Shown here: positions 43,169 to 51,313 of the stretch, piece by piece
How positions within the stretch are numbered: position 1 is the first letter of the stretch
Layout of the letters: each line of letters begins with the position of its first letter
Source of the DNA: Methylobacterium brachiatum
GTDB taxonomy: Bacteria; Pseudomonadota; Alphaproteobacteria; Rhizobiales; Beijerinckiaceae
Length of the DNA: 64,000 nt
NCBI RefSeq assembly: GCF_020523825.1
Contig: NZ_JAJALK010000013.1
Coordinates: 1 to 64,000 of the forward strand
Reading direction: 5' to 3'
Made by a program: the position numbers and the translations under genes
Notes under the pieces: generated by a model
Seen by the model: the letters and a program-made list of their open reading frames with translations, nothing else
Database searches by the model: none
What the model was told of the DNA's origin: nothing

Positions 43169-44482
43169 ATGAGCGGGACAATGCGCGCGGTGGTGCTCGC
43201 GGCTGCTGTGGCGGCGCTCGGCGCCGGGGAGGCCCGGGCCGGAGCGTTCGGCATCCGAGAGCAGAGCACCCAGGCCCAGGGCCTGTCCTTCGCGGGCGCG
43301 GCCGCCGGTTCCGGCGGCGTCTCGTCGATGTTCTGGAACCCCGCCACCATCACGATGAACCCGGGCTTCGTCGCGGAGCAGAACCTCACTTATATCGGTC
43401 TCTCCTCCGAGATCCGGACCGCGCCCGGGACCAATCCCGGCTTCGCGGGTCTGGGCGGCTCCGGCGATATCGGGCAGGGCGCCGTGGTGCCCGCGGGCGC
43501 GACCTCCTACCAGCTCAACGACCGCCTGTGGCTCGGCCTCTCCACGGGCGCGCCCTTCGGCCTGGTCACCAAGCCGAACCAGGTCTGGGCCGGCGAGGTC
43601 TACGGGCGCTCGTCCCGGATCTTCACGCTGGCGTTCAATCCGGTGATCGGCTTCAAGGTCAACGAGTGGCTGTCGCTCGCGGCCGGCCCGAACATCGAGT
43701 ATTTCCGGCTGACCCTGCGGCAGGCGCTGCCGATCCCCGGCATCGCGCCGACCCTGTATCCGAGCTCGTTCCTGAAGGGCGAATCCTGGGGCGTCGGCTT
43801 CACGGCGGGCGCCACCCTGACGCCCCGCGACGGGACCGTGATCGGCATCGGCTACCGCTCGTCGGTGCATCACGACATCGACGGGTCGATCGGCGTGCCG
43901 CTGGTGGCGCTGGCGCCGCTCGCCGGCCAGGTCCGCGCCAAGCTCAACACGCCGGACAAGCTCAGCGTCGGCCTCGTCCAGGCGATCTCGCCGGTCGCCC
44001 GGCTCAATCTCGGCTTCGAATGGGATCAATGGTCCAGGCTCGGCACGATCGGGATCGTGTCGAACCGCCTCGGCCTGCCGGTCAGCAACCTGCCGCTGAA
44101 CTACAAGGACGGCTACACCTACTCGATCGGTGCCGAATACGACGCGGCGCCCAACCTGACCCTGCGCACCGGCTTCGCCTACGAATCCTCGCCGATCGAC
44201 TTCCGCAACCGCTCGGTGCGGCTGCCCGACGGCGACCGCTACATCGCCTCCGTGGGCGCGAGCTACCGCTGGAACGAGCGCCTGACCCTGAACCTGGCCT
44301 ATTCGCACTTCTTCCTCGACCGCTCGCGCATCCTCGCGGGAGTCGGGCGCGACTACAACGTCAGTAACATCGCCTTCGCGGGCGTGGTCGATTCCAGCGC
44401 CGACATCGTCTCGGTGGGCTTCCGCTACATGTTCGGCGCCCCGCCCGCGGCCGCACCGGCGCCGCTGATCCGGAAGTACTGA
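43169..44482 (+). CDS. fadL: FadL/OMPP1/TodX family outer-membrane transporter
   Basis: Long-chain fatty acid or hydrocarbon uptake porin of 437 residues. The signal peptide is residues 1-25 (AGEARA-G). Mature N-terminus GAFGIREQSTQAQGLSFAGAAAG is the FadL hatch signature (cf. GFAL-like NPA motif in SSMFWNPATI). Repeated amphipathic strands continue to the C-terminal FRYMF. A strong ribosome site GGGGGACAG lies at 43160-43168. Methylobacterium-type bacteria have one or two such genes; the substrate is not known. The gene is monocistronic. Confidence 0.87.
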   Translation: MSGTMRAVVLAAAVAALGAGEARAGAFGIREQSTQAQGLSFAGAAAGSGGVSSMFWNPATITMNPGFVAEQNLTYIGLSSEIRTAPGTNPGFAGLGGSGDIGQGAVVPAGATSYQLNDRLWLGLSTGAPFGLVTKPNQVWAGEVYGRSSRIFTLAFNPVIGFKVNEWLSLAAGPNIEYFRLTLRQALPIPGIAPTLYPSSFLKGESWGVGFTAGATLTPRDGTVIGIGYRSSVHHDIDGSIGVPLVALAPLAGQVRAKLNTPDKLSVGLVQAISPVARLNLGFEWDQWSRLGTIGIVSNRLGLPVSNLPLNYKDGYTYSIGAEYDAAPNLTLRTGFAYESSPIDFRNRSVRLPDGDRYIASVGASYRWNERLTLNLAYSHFFLDRSRILAGVGRDYNVSNIAFAGVVDSSADIVSVGFRYMFGAPPAAAPAPLIRKY

Positions 44483-44587
44483 GCGGGGCGTTCGGCCTCC
44501 CATATCATCGCGGGCGGAGAGCGCAGGGCGCCACGCCCGCGCCGGCTGCGGTGATCACACATCGGCTCGTGACGGCCGCGGGGTGCC

Positions 44588-44682
44588 CCCTCTCCCGTGC
44601 GGGAGAGGGTTGGGGTGAGGGATCCGGTCTTTCCGGATACGGCGCACCCCTCACCCTGTCCCTCTCCCGCCCGGGAGAGGGG
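44588..44682. repeat. Composite inverted-repeat element (REP-like)
   Basis: Three nested dyads: CCCTCTCCC/GGGAGAGGG (44588-44596, 44601-44609), ATCCGG/CCGGAT (44622-44627, 44633-44638) and a second CCCTCTCCCG/CGGGAGAGGG (44660-44669, 44672-44681). An outer pair GGGTGAGGG (44613-44621) and CCCTCACCC (44648-44656) encloses the middle dyad. It lies between convergent fadL and phaC. Confidence 0.7.
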
Positions 44683-44780
44683 ACCAGCGCTTCGTCCGGA
44701 GCCGTGTGAATCCGCTCGCCCGCGCGGCCGGGGGCGCGTGAGATCGTGTCCGGCCCTTGCACCTGCCCGGCGGGTTCCCC

Positions 44781-46631
44781 TCAGGCGCGCATCCGCACGT
44801 AGGTGCCGGGGGCCGGGCCCAGCGACGGCAGCGCGTCGCCGCCCGGTTGGCGAGCCGGGACCCGCTCGGGGGCCTGGGCCTCGATCCACTGGAACCAGTA
44901 GGGCCACCACGAGCCCTTGGTCTCGACCGCGGCCGCGATCCAGTCCTTCAGCGCGCCCTTGACCGGGCCGCCGGTCCAGTAGCCGTATTTCGGCTTGGAC
45001 GGCGGGTTGATCACCCCGGCGATGTGGCCGGAGCCGGCCAGGACGTAATCGACCTTGCCGCCGAAGGTCTTCGAACCCTCGAAGACCGAGATCGCCGGAG
45101 CGATGTGGTCCTCCCGGGTGGCCAGGTTGAAGACCGGCACCTGGACCTTCTTCAGGTCCAGCCGGACGTTGCCGATCACCATCCGGCCCTTGGCCAGCGC
45201 GTTCTCGAGATAGCAGTTGCGCAGGTAGAAGGCGTGGTTCGCCGCCGGCATCCGGGTGGCGTCCGAGTTCCAGTACAGCAGGTCGAACGGGGTCGGCGCC
45301 TTGCCCTTGATGTAGTTGTTCACGAAGTACGGCCAGATCAGGTCGTTCGGCCGCAGCATGTTGAAGGCGTTGGCCATGCGGGTGCCCTCCAGGTAGCCCC
45401 GCTCGGCCATGCGGGCCTCGATCTGGCGGATCTGCTCCTCGTCGGCGAACACCTTGAGGTCACCCGCATGGGTGAAGTCGACCTGGGTGGTCAGCAGGGT
45501 CGCGCTCTTGATCCGCCGGTTGCCCGTGGCGGCCTGCATGGCGAGCGTCACGGAGAGCAGGGTGCCGCCCACGCAGTAGCCGGCCGCATGCACCTCGCTC
45601 TCGCCCGTGGCGACGCCGATCGCGTCGATCGCCGCCTCGATGCCCTCGCGCATGTAGGACTCGAAGTCCTTGTCGGCATGGCGCGCATCCGGGTTCACCC
45701 AGGAGATGCAGAATACCGTCAGCCCCTGATCGACCATCCATTTCAGGAAGCTCTTCTGGGGGTTGAGGTCGAGGATGTAGTATTTGTTGATCCAGGGCGG
45801 CACCATCAGGAATGGGCGCTTGAGCACGGTCTCGGTGGTCGGCGCGTACTGGATCAGCTCGATCAGGTCGTTGCGGAACACCACCTCGCCGGGGGTCACC
45901 GCGATGTTGCGGCCGACCTCGAACCCGCTCGGATCGGTCTGGCGGACGCGCAGCTGCCCGCCGCCGGCCGCCAGATCCTCCTCGTACATCTTGAGGCCGC
46001 GCACGAGGTTGGCGCCGCTCTCCTGGAGGGTGTGGCGGATCAGCTCCGGGTTGGTCGGCAGGAAGTTCGAGGGCGACAGCATGCTGGTGAGCTGGCGCAG
46101 GTAGAACTGCGCCTTGTGGCGGGTGTGCTCGTCGATGCCCTGGGCCTCGTCGACCAGGCTCTCGGCCCAGCGGGTCGCGATCAGGTAGCCCTGCTTGATG
46201 AAGTCGAAATACGGGTTGCTCGACCACTCCGCGTCGCTGAACCGGCCGTCCCGGGGCTCGGGCACCGCCACCGGATCGGCCTTCTGGCCCTGGAGGCGCA
46301 GGTAGGTCGTGCCCCAGAGCGTCAGGAACGCCTGGGAGAGCTTGGCCTGGGCCTCGGCGCTGCGGTTCGGGTCCGAGAGCCACGCCTCGGCAACCTGGCC
46401 GAGCGTCTTGATCGCCTCGTTGATCTCCCCGGTCGGGCCGTTGGCCTGGGCTTCGGGCGTGAGCATGCGGGCGGCACTGCGCCCGAGCGCCTCCACGAAT
46501 TGCCCCGCGTTGCGCGACAGGGCCTCGATATCCGGCATCGGAGGCGTGGGGATGCCCTCCGGCAGGGCGCCGTTGGTCAGGGAAGTCCGAGCGGCAGCCT
46601 GGTCCGGCGCCTGCGTCCGCGGGCTCGTCAC
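44781..46631 (-). CDS. phaC: Class I polyhydroxyalkanoate synthase PhaC
   Basis: Granule-bound enzyme that polymerises (R)-3-hydroxyacyl-CoA, 616 residues from a GTG at 46631. That start follows AGGGAGG by five bases; an ATG at 46670 is an alternative. The lipase-like box is GYCVGG with catalytic Cys353, and the other triad members are Asp508 (REDHIAP) and His536 (GSGHIAGV). The N-terminal 90 residues are the variable region of class I synthases. The extended frame to 47321 overlaps the divergent lipoprotein gene and is not real. No phasin or phaA/B gene is adjacent. The MaoC gene at 5.5 kb could supply monomer, which is inference. Confidence 0.95.
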   Translation of the reverse strand: MTSPRTQAPDQAAARTSLTNGALPEGIPTPPMPDIEALSRNAGQFVEALGRSAARMLTPEAQANGPTGEINEAIKTLGQVAEAWLSDPNRSAEAQAKLSQAFLTLWGTTYLRLQGQKADPVAVPEPRDGRFSDAEWSSNPYFDFIKQGYLIATRWAESLVDEAQGIDEHTRHKAQFYLRQLTSMLSPSNFLPTNPELIRHTLQESGANLVRGLKMYEEDLAAGGGQLRVRQTDPSGFEVGRNIAVTPGEVVFRNDLIELIQYAPTTETVLKRPFLMVPPWINKYYILDLNPQKSFLKWMVDQGLTVFCISWVNPDARHADKDFESYMREGIEAAIDAIGVATGESEVHAAGYCVGGTLLSVTLAMQAATGNRRIKSATLLTTQVDFTHAGDLKVFADEEQIRQIEARMAERGYLEGTRMANAFNMLRPNDLIWPYFVNNYIKGKAPTPFDLLYWNSDATRMPAANHAFYLRNCYLENALAKGRMVIGNVRLDLKKVQVPVFNLATREDHIAPAISVFEGSKTFGGKVDYVLAGSGHIAGVINPPSKPKYGYWTGGPVKGALKDWIAAAVETKGSWWPYWFQWIEAQAPERVPARQPGGDALPSLGPAPGTYVRMRA

Positions 46632-46772
46632 GCGTGCCTCCCTGTGTGGTGTTTCGGCTCGACTGAGCATGAGCCTCGTTTCCGACAAATTAGGGAGCGA
46701 GCGAGTGGTTGCACCAGCCCGGCCGCGCATGTCGCCGAAACATCCGCGCGTTCTTCTCATACCTTTGTGCCC

Positions 46773-47174
46773 ATGCGCCGCGCCTTCCTGAACCCCGCCC
46801 CATCGATCGCCTGGCTGCCCGGCGCGCCGGCACCGGCCCGGCTGCTCGTCGTCGCGCTGCTGGCGGCGCCGCTCGCTGCATGCTCGGGGGATGCGGTGCG
46901 CACGCTCGCCACCGATGCCGGCTACGGGCCCCGGGTCGTGGCCGCGCCGGATTTCGTGACCGAGTCGCGCAGCAAGGAGCCGCCGGCCTTCATGCCGGTG
47001 GGCGTCGATGCGCCCAAGCGCCCCGTCCGGGCCAAGTCGGCCGAGGGGCAGAAGGCGCTGGAGGCCGAGCTCGAAGGCGCCCGCGGCCGCAACCAGAGCC
47101 GCGGCCGCGCCGCCGAGAGCGCCGGGCGCGGGGCGGCGGCCACGATCAAGCCGGCCCCCGCCGCGGCGCAATAA
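46773..47174 (+). CDS. Putative lipoprotein, unknown function
   Basis: 133 residues. A signal peptide with lipobox LAAC at about 34-37 predicts a lipid-modified Cys37. Mature part: basic, Ala/Arg/Glu-rich, probably disordered (AESAGRGAAATIK at the C-terminus). It is divergent from phaC. I recognise no family; similar short lipoproteins are common near aminotransferase genes only by chance as far as I can tell. Confidence 0.6.
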   Translation: MRRAFLNPAPSIAWLPGAPAPARLLVVALLAAPLAACSGDAVRTLATDAGYGPRVVAAPDFVTESRSKEPPAFMPVGVDAPKRPVRAKSAEGQKALEAELEGARGRNQSRGRAAESAGRGAAATIKPAPAAAQ

Positions 47175-47286
47175 CACGGCCGATCCGGCTCGGATTTTTG
47201 TGAGTCGGCGGCGGCGCGCATCTCTGATAGAGCGATTCGTTCGCGCGCCCGCCATGAACGAGAGACGCCAGATTCGGGACGCGCCG

Positions 47287-48516
47287 ATGGACACGCCGAT
47301 GACCGATTTCCACCGCATCAAGCGCCTGCCGCCCTACGTGTTCGAGCAGGTCAACCGGATCAAGGCAACCGCCCGAGCTCAGGGCGCCGACATCATCGAT
47401 CTCGGCATGGGCAACCCGGACCTCGACGCCCCCAAGCACGTCATCGCCAAGCTGTGCGAGACGGCGGGCCGTCCGCGGACCGACCGCTATTCCGCCTCCA
47501 AGGGCATCGCCGGCCTGCGCCGCGCCCAGGCCGGCTATTACCAGCGCCGCTTCGGCGTGAGCCTCAACCCCGACACCCAGGTGGTGGCGACTTTGGGCTC
47601 GAAGGAGGGCTTCGCCAACATGGCTCAGGCGATCACCGCCCCGGGCGACGTCGTGCTGGTGCCGAACCCGAGCTACCCGATCCACGCCTTCGGCTTCCTG
47701 ATGGCCGGCGGCGTGATCCGCTCCGTCCCGGCCGAGCCGACCCCGGCGATGTTCCCGGCCCTCGAGCGGGCGATGCGCCACTCGATCCCGAAGCCGGTCG
47801 CCCTGGTGGTCTGCTACCCGTCGAACCCGACCGCCTACGTGGCCGACCTCGATTTCTACCGGGACCTCGTGGCTTTCGCGAAGCAGCACGAGCTGATCCT
47901 GCTCTCGGACCTCGCCTACGCGGAGGTCTATTTCGACGGCAAGCCGCCGCCCTCCGTCCTGCAGGTCCCGGGCGCGATCGACTGCACGGTGGAGTTCACC
48001 TCCCTGTCGAAGACCTATTCCATGGCCGGCTGGCGCATGGGCTTCGCGGTGGGCAACGAGCGGCTGCTGGCGGCGCTCTCCCGGGTGAAGTCGTATCTCG
48101 ATTACGGCGCCTTCACGCCGATCCAGGTCGCCGCCACCGCGGCCCTCAACGGCCCGGACGACTGCATCGACGAGATGCGGGCGACCTACCGCAAGCGCCG
48201 CGACGCGCTGGTGGAATCCTTCGGCAAGGCCGGCTGGACCATCCCGGCGCCGGCGGCCTCGATGTTCGCCTGGGTGCCGATCCCCGAGCGCTACCGGGAG
48301 ATGGGCAGCCTCGAATTCTCGAAGCTGCTGCTCGAGAAGTCCGACGTCGCCGTGGCGCCGGGCATCGGCTTCGGCGAGTTCGGCGACGAGTATGTCCGCA
48401 TCGCCCTGGTCGAGAACGAGCAGCGGATCCGGCAGGCCGCCCGCAACATCCGCCGGTTCTTCGACGGCGGCGACAAGACCCTGCACAACGTCGTGCCGAT
48501 GGCCCGGGCCGTCTGA
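47287..48516 (+). CDS. PLP-dependent aminotransferase (AlaC/DapL-like, class I/II)
   Basis: Cytoplasmic aminotransferase of 409 residues. Fold-type I hallmarks: IIDLGMGNPDLDAPKHV, VLVPNPSYPIHAFGFLMAGG, NPTAYVADLDFY, and the PLP lysine in SLSKTYSMAGWRMGF. The start is ambiguous: the ATG at 47254 gives 11 more residues, but family similarity begins at DFHRIKRLPPYVFEQVN, favouring 47287 or 47299. Homologues act as glutamate-pyruvate (alanine) transaminases; some are annotated LL-diaminopimelate aminotransferase. The substrate is not proved. Confidence 0.88.
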   Translation: MDTPMTDFHRIKRLPPYVFEQVNRIKATARAQGADIIDLGMGNPDLDAPKHVIAKLCETAGRPRTDRYSASKGIAGLRRAQAGYYQRRFGVSLNPDTQVVATLGSKEGFANMAQAITAPGDVVLVPNPSYPIHAFGFLMAGGVIRSVPAEPTPAMFPALERAMRHSIPKPVALVVCYPSNPTAYVADLDFYRDLVAFAKQHELILLSDLAYAEVYFDGKPPPSVLQVPGAIDCTVEFTSLSKTYSMAGWRMGFAVGNERLLAALSRVKSYLDYGAFTPIQVAATAALNGPDDCIDEMRATYRKRRDALVESFGKAGWTIPAPAASMFAWVPIPERYREMGSLEFSKLLLEKSDVAVAPGIGFGEFGDEYVRIALVENEQRIRQAARNIRRFFDGGDKTLHNVVPMARAV

Positions 48517-48553
48517 GATCGGGGACGGCTTCAAGGCCTTGATTTCACAAGCT

Positions 48554-48592
48554 CGCTCGCAGCCGAACCGATGTCCGCTTCGGCTGCGAGCG
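48554..48592 (+). terminator. Strong inverted repeat after the aminotransferase gene
   Basis: Arms of 14 bases, CGCTCGCAGCCGAA (48554-48567) and its exact complement (48579-48592), with an 11-base loop. It lies 38 bases after the stop. No T-run follows, so it may block or stabilise the 3' end rather than terminate on its own. Confidence 0.55.
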
Positions 48593-48723
48593 CCTCCAGC
48601 CCGATTGTTGCCGCCGTGCGACAGGCCCCGTCAAAGGGCCGCCCATCCCCCGCCGGCGCTTGTCAGAGCGGATCGCGATGCGCAGGGTCCGGCGCGGGGG
48701 TCCTCCCGCGTCCCGAGAGTTGC

Positions 48724-48936
48724 ATGCGCCGCCTGAACCTCATCGCCGCCCTGCTGCTCGCCGCCGCGGCCTCGGCCTGTGCGCCGAACCCGATCATCGC
48801 CCGGGATCCGGTGCCGGCTCCGGGCTCGACCGATGTCTACGCCTGCGATTCCAAGCCTTTGCCGGTCAACGCCTTCATGTCGGATTGCCGGCCGGTGCCG
48901 GCGAGCCCGCAGGTCGTCCTGCGCGCCCGCGGCTGA
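48724..48936 (+). CDS. Small putative lipoprotein
   Basis: 70 residues. Signal peptide with lipobox ASAC at about 16-19 predicts an acylated Cys19. Two more cysteines (YACDSK, MSDCRP) remain in the short mature part. Alphaproteobacteria often carry such tiny lipoproteins; function unknown. The start at ATG 48724 is the first giving a clean signal peptide. Confidence 0.6.
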   Translation: MRRLNLIAALLLAAAASACAPNPIIARDPVPAPGSTDVYACDSKPLPVNAFMSDCRPVPASPQVVLRARG

Positions 48937-49051
48937 GCCGGCGCTCCAGGTTCCGGTAACCGGACGGCCCGCAAGCGCCGGACAGGCCGTCCGCGATAAG
49001 CTAGAGTGTAGGCCTGACGCCGGCCCGGCCGGCCCCGTGACGGAGCATCGC

Positions 49052-49405
49052 GTGAGCACCAAGACCCTGATCGCCGCCGGATTGCTCGGCCTCGTCGCCC
49101 AGGGCGCCGCCGCCGAGCCGGCCTTCCCGCCGGGTGTCCCGCAGCCGCGCGCCTACGTGTTCACCGCGCCCAACGGCCCCTCGGTCCTGCAGGCCGACGG
49201 CTGCTGCCAGGTGATCGTGCCGCCGGGCCGCCCCGATCTCGCTGTGCCGCCGGTCCCGGTGGCCGAGATCATGAACGGCGGCGGATTCGGCTATTCCGGG
49301 TTCGACTACTACAACGACCAGATCACCGAGGGCCGGTTCGGCGCGCAGCGGCGCCCGAAGGAGTTCGTGATCGCCCCGTCCTACATCGTCCCGCCGCGCT
49401 ACTGA
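49052..49405 (+). CDS. Exported protein, unknown function
   Basis: 117 residues from a GTG at 49052. Signal peptide about 1-20 (GAAA-E). Mature part is Pro/Tyr/Gly-rich with a CC pair (DGCCQVIVPPG) and a tyrosine-rich GFGYSGFDYYNDQITEGRFG, ending in IVPPRY. I recognise no domain. The longer frame upstream to 48779 reads a shadow of the small lipoprotein. It is convergent with the DUF3140 gene. Confidence 0.55.
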   Translation: MSTKTLIAAGLLGLVAQGAAAEPAFPPGVPQPRAYVFTAPNGPSVLQADGCCQVIVPPGRPDLAVPPVPVAEIMNGGGFGYSGFDYYNDQITEGRFGAQRRPKEFVIAPSYIVPPRY

Positions 49406-49423
49406 GCCGGCCCGGCCGGGGCC

Positions 49424-49762
49424 TCAATCCTTGTGCGGATCGTGGCCCCAGTTCATCAGCGACATCCGCCACGGGGAATCGGGGTCCTTGCGGGCCTCGC
49501 CGCCCTGCTTGAGATGGCGGTGGACGTAGCCCACGACCTTGCGCATCGCGGCGTAGTCGTCGTCGGTCAGATCCGCCTTCTTCTTGTCCTTAATCGCCAG
49601 GATGCGCCGGCCCATCTCGTGGCCGGTCGATTCATCGCCGTCCTTCTTCTGGCCGACCGCCTGGCTCGCCGCGCCGTCGAGATGCTTGCGCAGGGCCGCA
49701 GGCGTCATGTTGACGGCTTCGCTGAATTCACTCCACGTCTTCGCGTGATCGTCGTCCGCCAT
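49424..49762 (-). CDS. DUF3140 domain-containing protein
   Basis: Soluble charged protein of 112 residues. Features that fit DUF3140: EFSEAVNMTPAALRKHLDG, AVGQKKDGDESTGHEMGRRIL, KKADLTDDDYAAMRKVVGYVHRHL and the C-terminal WRMSLMNWGHDP. The function of the family is not known; DNA association has been suggested by annotation only. It is divergent from prfB. Confidence 0.82.
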   Translation of the reverse strand: MADDDHAKTWSEFSEAVNMTPAALRKHLDGAASQAVGQKKDGDESTGHEMGRRILAIKDKKKADLTDDDYAAMRKVVGYVHRHLKQGGEARKDPDSPWRMSLMNWGHDPHKD

Positions 49763-49948
49763 CCTGGTCGCCTCCGCGTTCCGGCCTGATCCGTGGCGGA
49801 CAACGCGCGGCCTGCGCGGTCGCTCGCACGCATCCCTGCGGTCGGGCGCCGCACGCTTCGGTCATCGGCGGGCCCCCGCCGTTTACAGGGCGGCCCCCGG
49901 ACGGTATCACCCCGGCCCGACCCTTCACCCCAAGTTCCGAAAAACCAA

Positions 49949-51077
49949 ATGCGCGCCGAGATCGAGCAAGCCTCGGATGCCGCCAAGCAGTCTATAGGGC
50001 TGCTGAGGAGGCATCTTTGACTGGGATACCGTCGATAAACGCCTCGCGGAGCTGAACGCGGCGTCCGAGAACCCCGACCTGTGGAACGACGCCGACGCCG
50101 CGCAGAAAGTCATGCGCGAGCGCCAGCAGCTCGACGAGGCGGTCACCTCCATCCGCAAGCTGGAGCGCGACCTCGAGGACGGCGCGACGCTGATCGAGCT
50201 CGGCGAGATGGAGGGCGACGAGGCCTCGATCCGCGAGGGCGAGGCCGCGATCCTCGCCGTCGAGAAGGAGGCCGCGAGCCGCCAGGTCGAGACCCTGCTC
50301 TCGGGCGAGGCCGACGCCTTCGACACCTATCTCGAAGTCCATGCCGGTGCCGGCGGCACCGAGAGCCAGGACTGGGCCAACATGCTCCAGCGCATGTACG
50401 CCCGCTGGGCCGAGCGCCGGAAGTACAAGGTCGAGATCGTCGAGTGGTCGGACGGCGAAGAGGCCGGGATCAAGGGCGCCACGCTCCTGATCAAGGGCCA
50501 CAACGCCTATGGCTGGCTCAAGACCGAGTCCGGCGTGCACCGGCTGGTGCGGATCTCACCCTACGATTCCAGCGCCCGGCGGCATACCAGCTTCGCCAGC
50601 GTCTGGGTCTACCCGGTGATCGACGACCGGATCGAGATCGAGATCAAGGAATCCGACTGCCGGATCGACACCTACCGGTCGTCCGGCGCCGGCGGCCAGC
50701 ACGTCAACACCACCGACTCGGCGGTGCGCATCACCCACAATCCGACCGGGATCGTGGTGGCGTGTCAGCAGGAGCGCTCGCAGCACAAGAACCGCGCCAC
50801 GGCGTGGAACATGCTGCGCGCCCGGCTCTACGAAGCCGAGCTGAAGAAGCGCGAGGAGAAGGCCAACGCCGAGGCCGCGGCCAAGACCGATATCGGCTGG
50901 GGCCACCAGATCCGGTCCTACGTGCTCCAGCCCTATCAGCTGGTGAAGGACCTGCGCACCGGCACCCAGTCCACCGATCCGGACGCGGTGCTCGACGGCG
51001 CCCTCGACCCGTTCATGGAGGCCTCCCTGGCCCAGCGGGTCTATGGCGGCGGCGAAGAGGTCGAGGACATCGATTGA
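49949..51077 (+). CDS. prfB: Peptide chain release factor 2 with programmed +1 frameshift
   Basis: RF2 of about 375 residues ending UGA/UAA-terminated synthesis. It is split in two frames: 49949-50017 codes for MRAEIEQASDAAKQSIGLLRRHL, then an in-frame TGA (50018-50020). Skipping one base puts the ribosome in the frame 50019-51077 (DWDTVDKRLAELN...). The site AGGAGG-CAT-CTT-TGA-C has the spacing of the E. coli RF2 autoregulatory shift. Domain hallmarks follow: SPY (203-205) in place of SPF at the codon-recognition tripeptide position, and GGQ (248-250) in SSGAGGQHVNTTDSAVRITH. Confidence 0.96.
50006..50021 (+). promoter_or_regulatory. prfB programmed frameshift signal
   Basis: Internal Shine-Dalgarno-like AGGAGG (50006-50011), three bases, the slippery CTT (50015-50017), TGA (50018-50020) and the following C. 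Low RF2 lets the ribosome slip +1 and make more RF2. Confidence 0.93.
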
Positions 51078-51222
51078 TGTTTTGCGATCGGCGCTCGTCC
51101 TGACAGGGAGGAGCGCCGGTGCTTACACACCGGTCCATGCGAGCCGCGACGTGCCCCCCTCTGCCGTGCGAGCTACGATGTTCACACATCGCTGCCGGAT
51201 AAGGACCAAGGCCAACCCCAAG

Positions 51223-51260
51223 CGCGTCTCCCTCCCCCCTCTGCGGGGGAGGGAGACGCG
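51223..51260. repeat. 16-bp perfect inverted repeat between prfB and ggt
   Basis: CGCGTCTCCCTCCCCC (51223-51238) and its exact complement (51245-51260) around a six-base loop. It lies between two convergent genes and may end both transcripts. Confidence 0.7.
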
Positions 51261-51313
51261 TGTCGGCCTCGGAGAGACTTCTCTTGCGGCCGCGAACGTG
51301 GCTCGCCCGCCCC

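Noticed and set aside
46671..47321. Extended N-terminus of PhaC
   Set aside because: Overlaps the divergent lipoprotein gene, lacks family similarity, and the GTG start has a good ribosome binding site.
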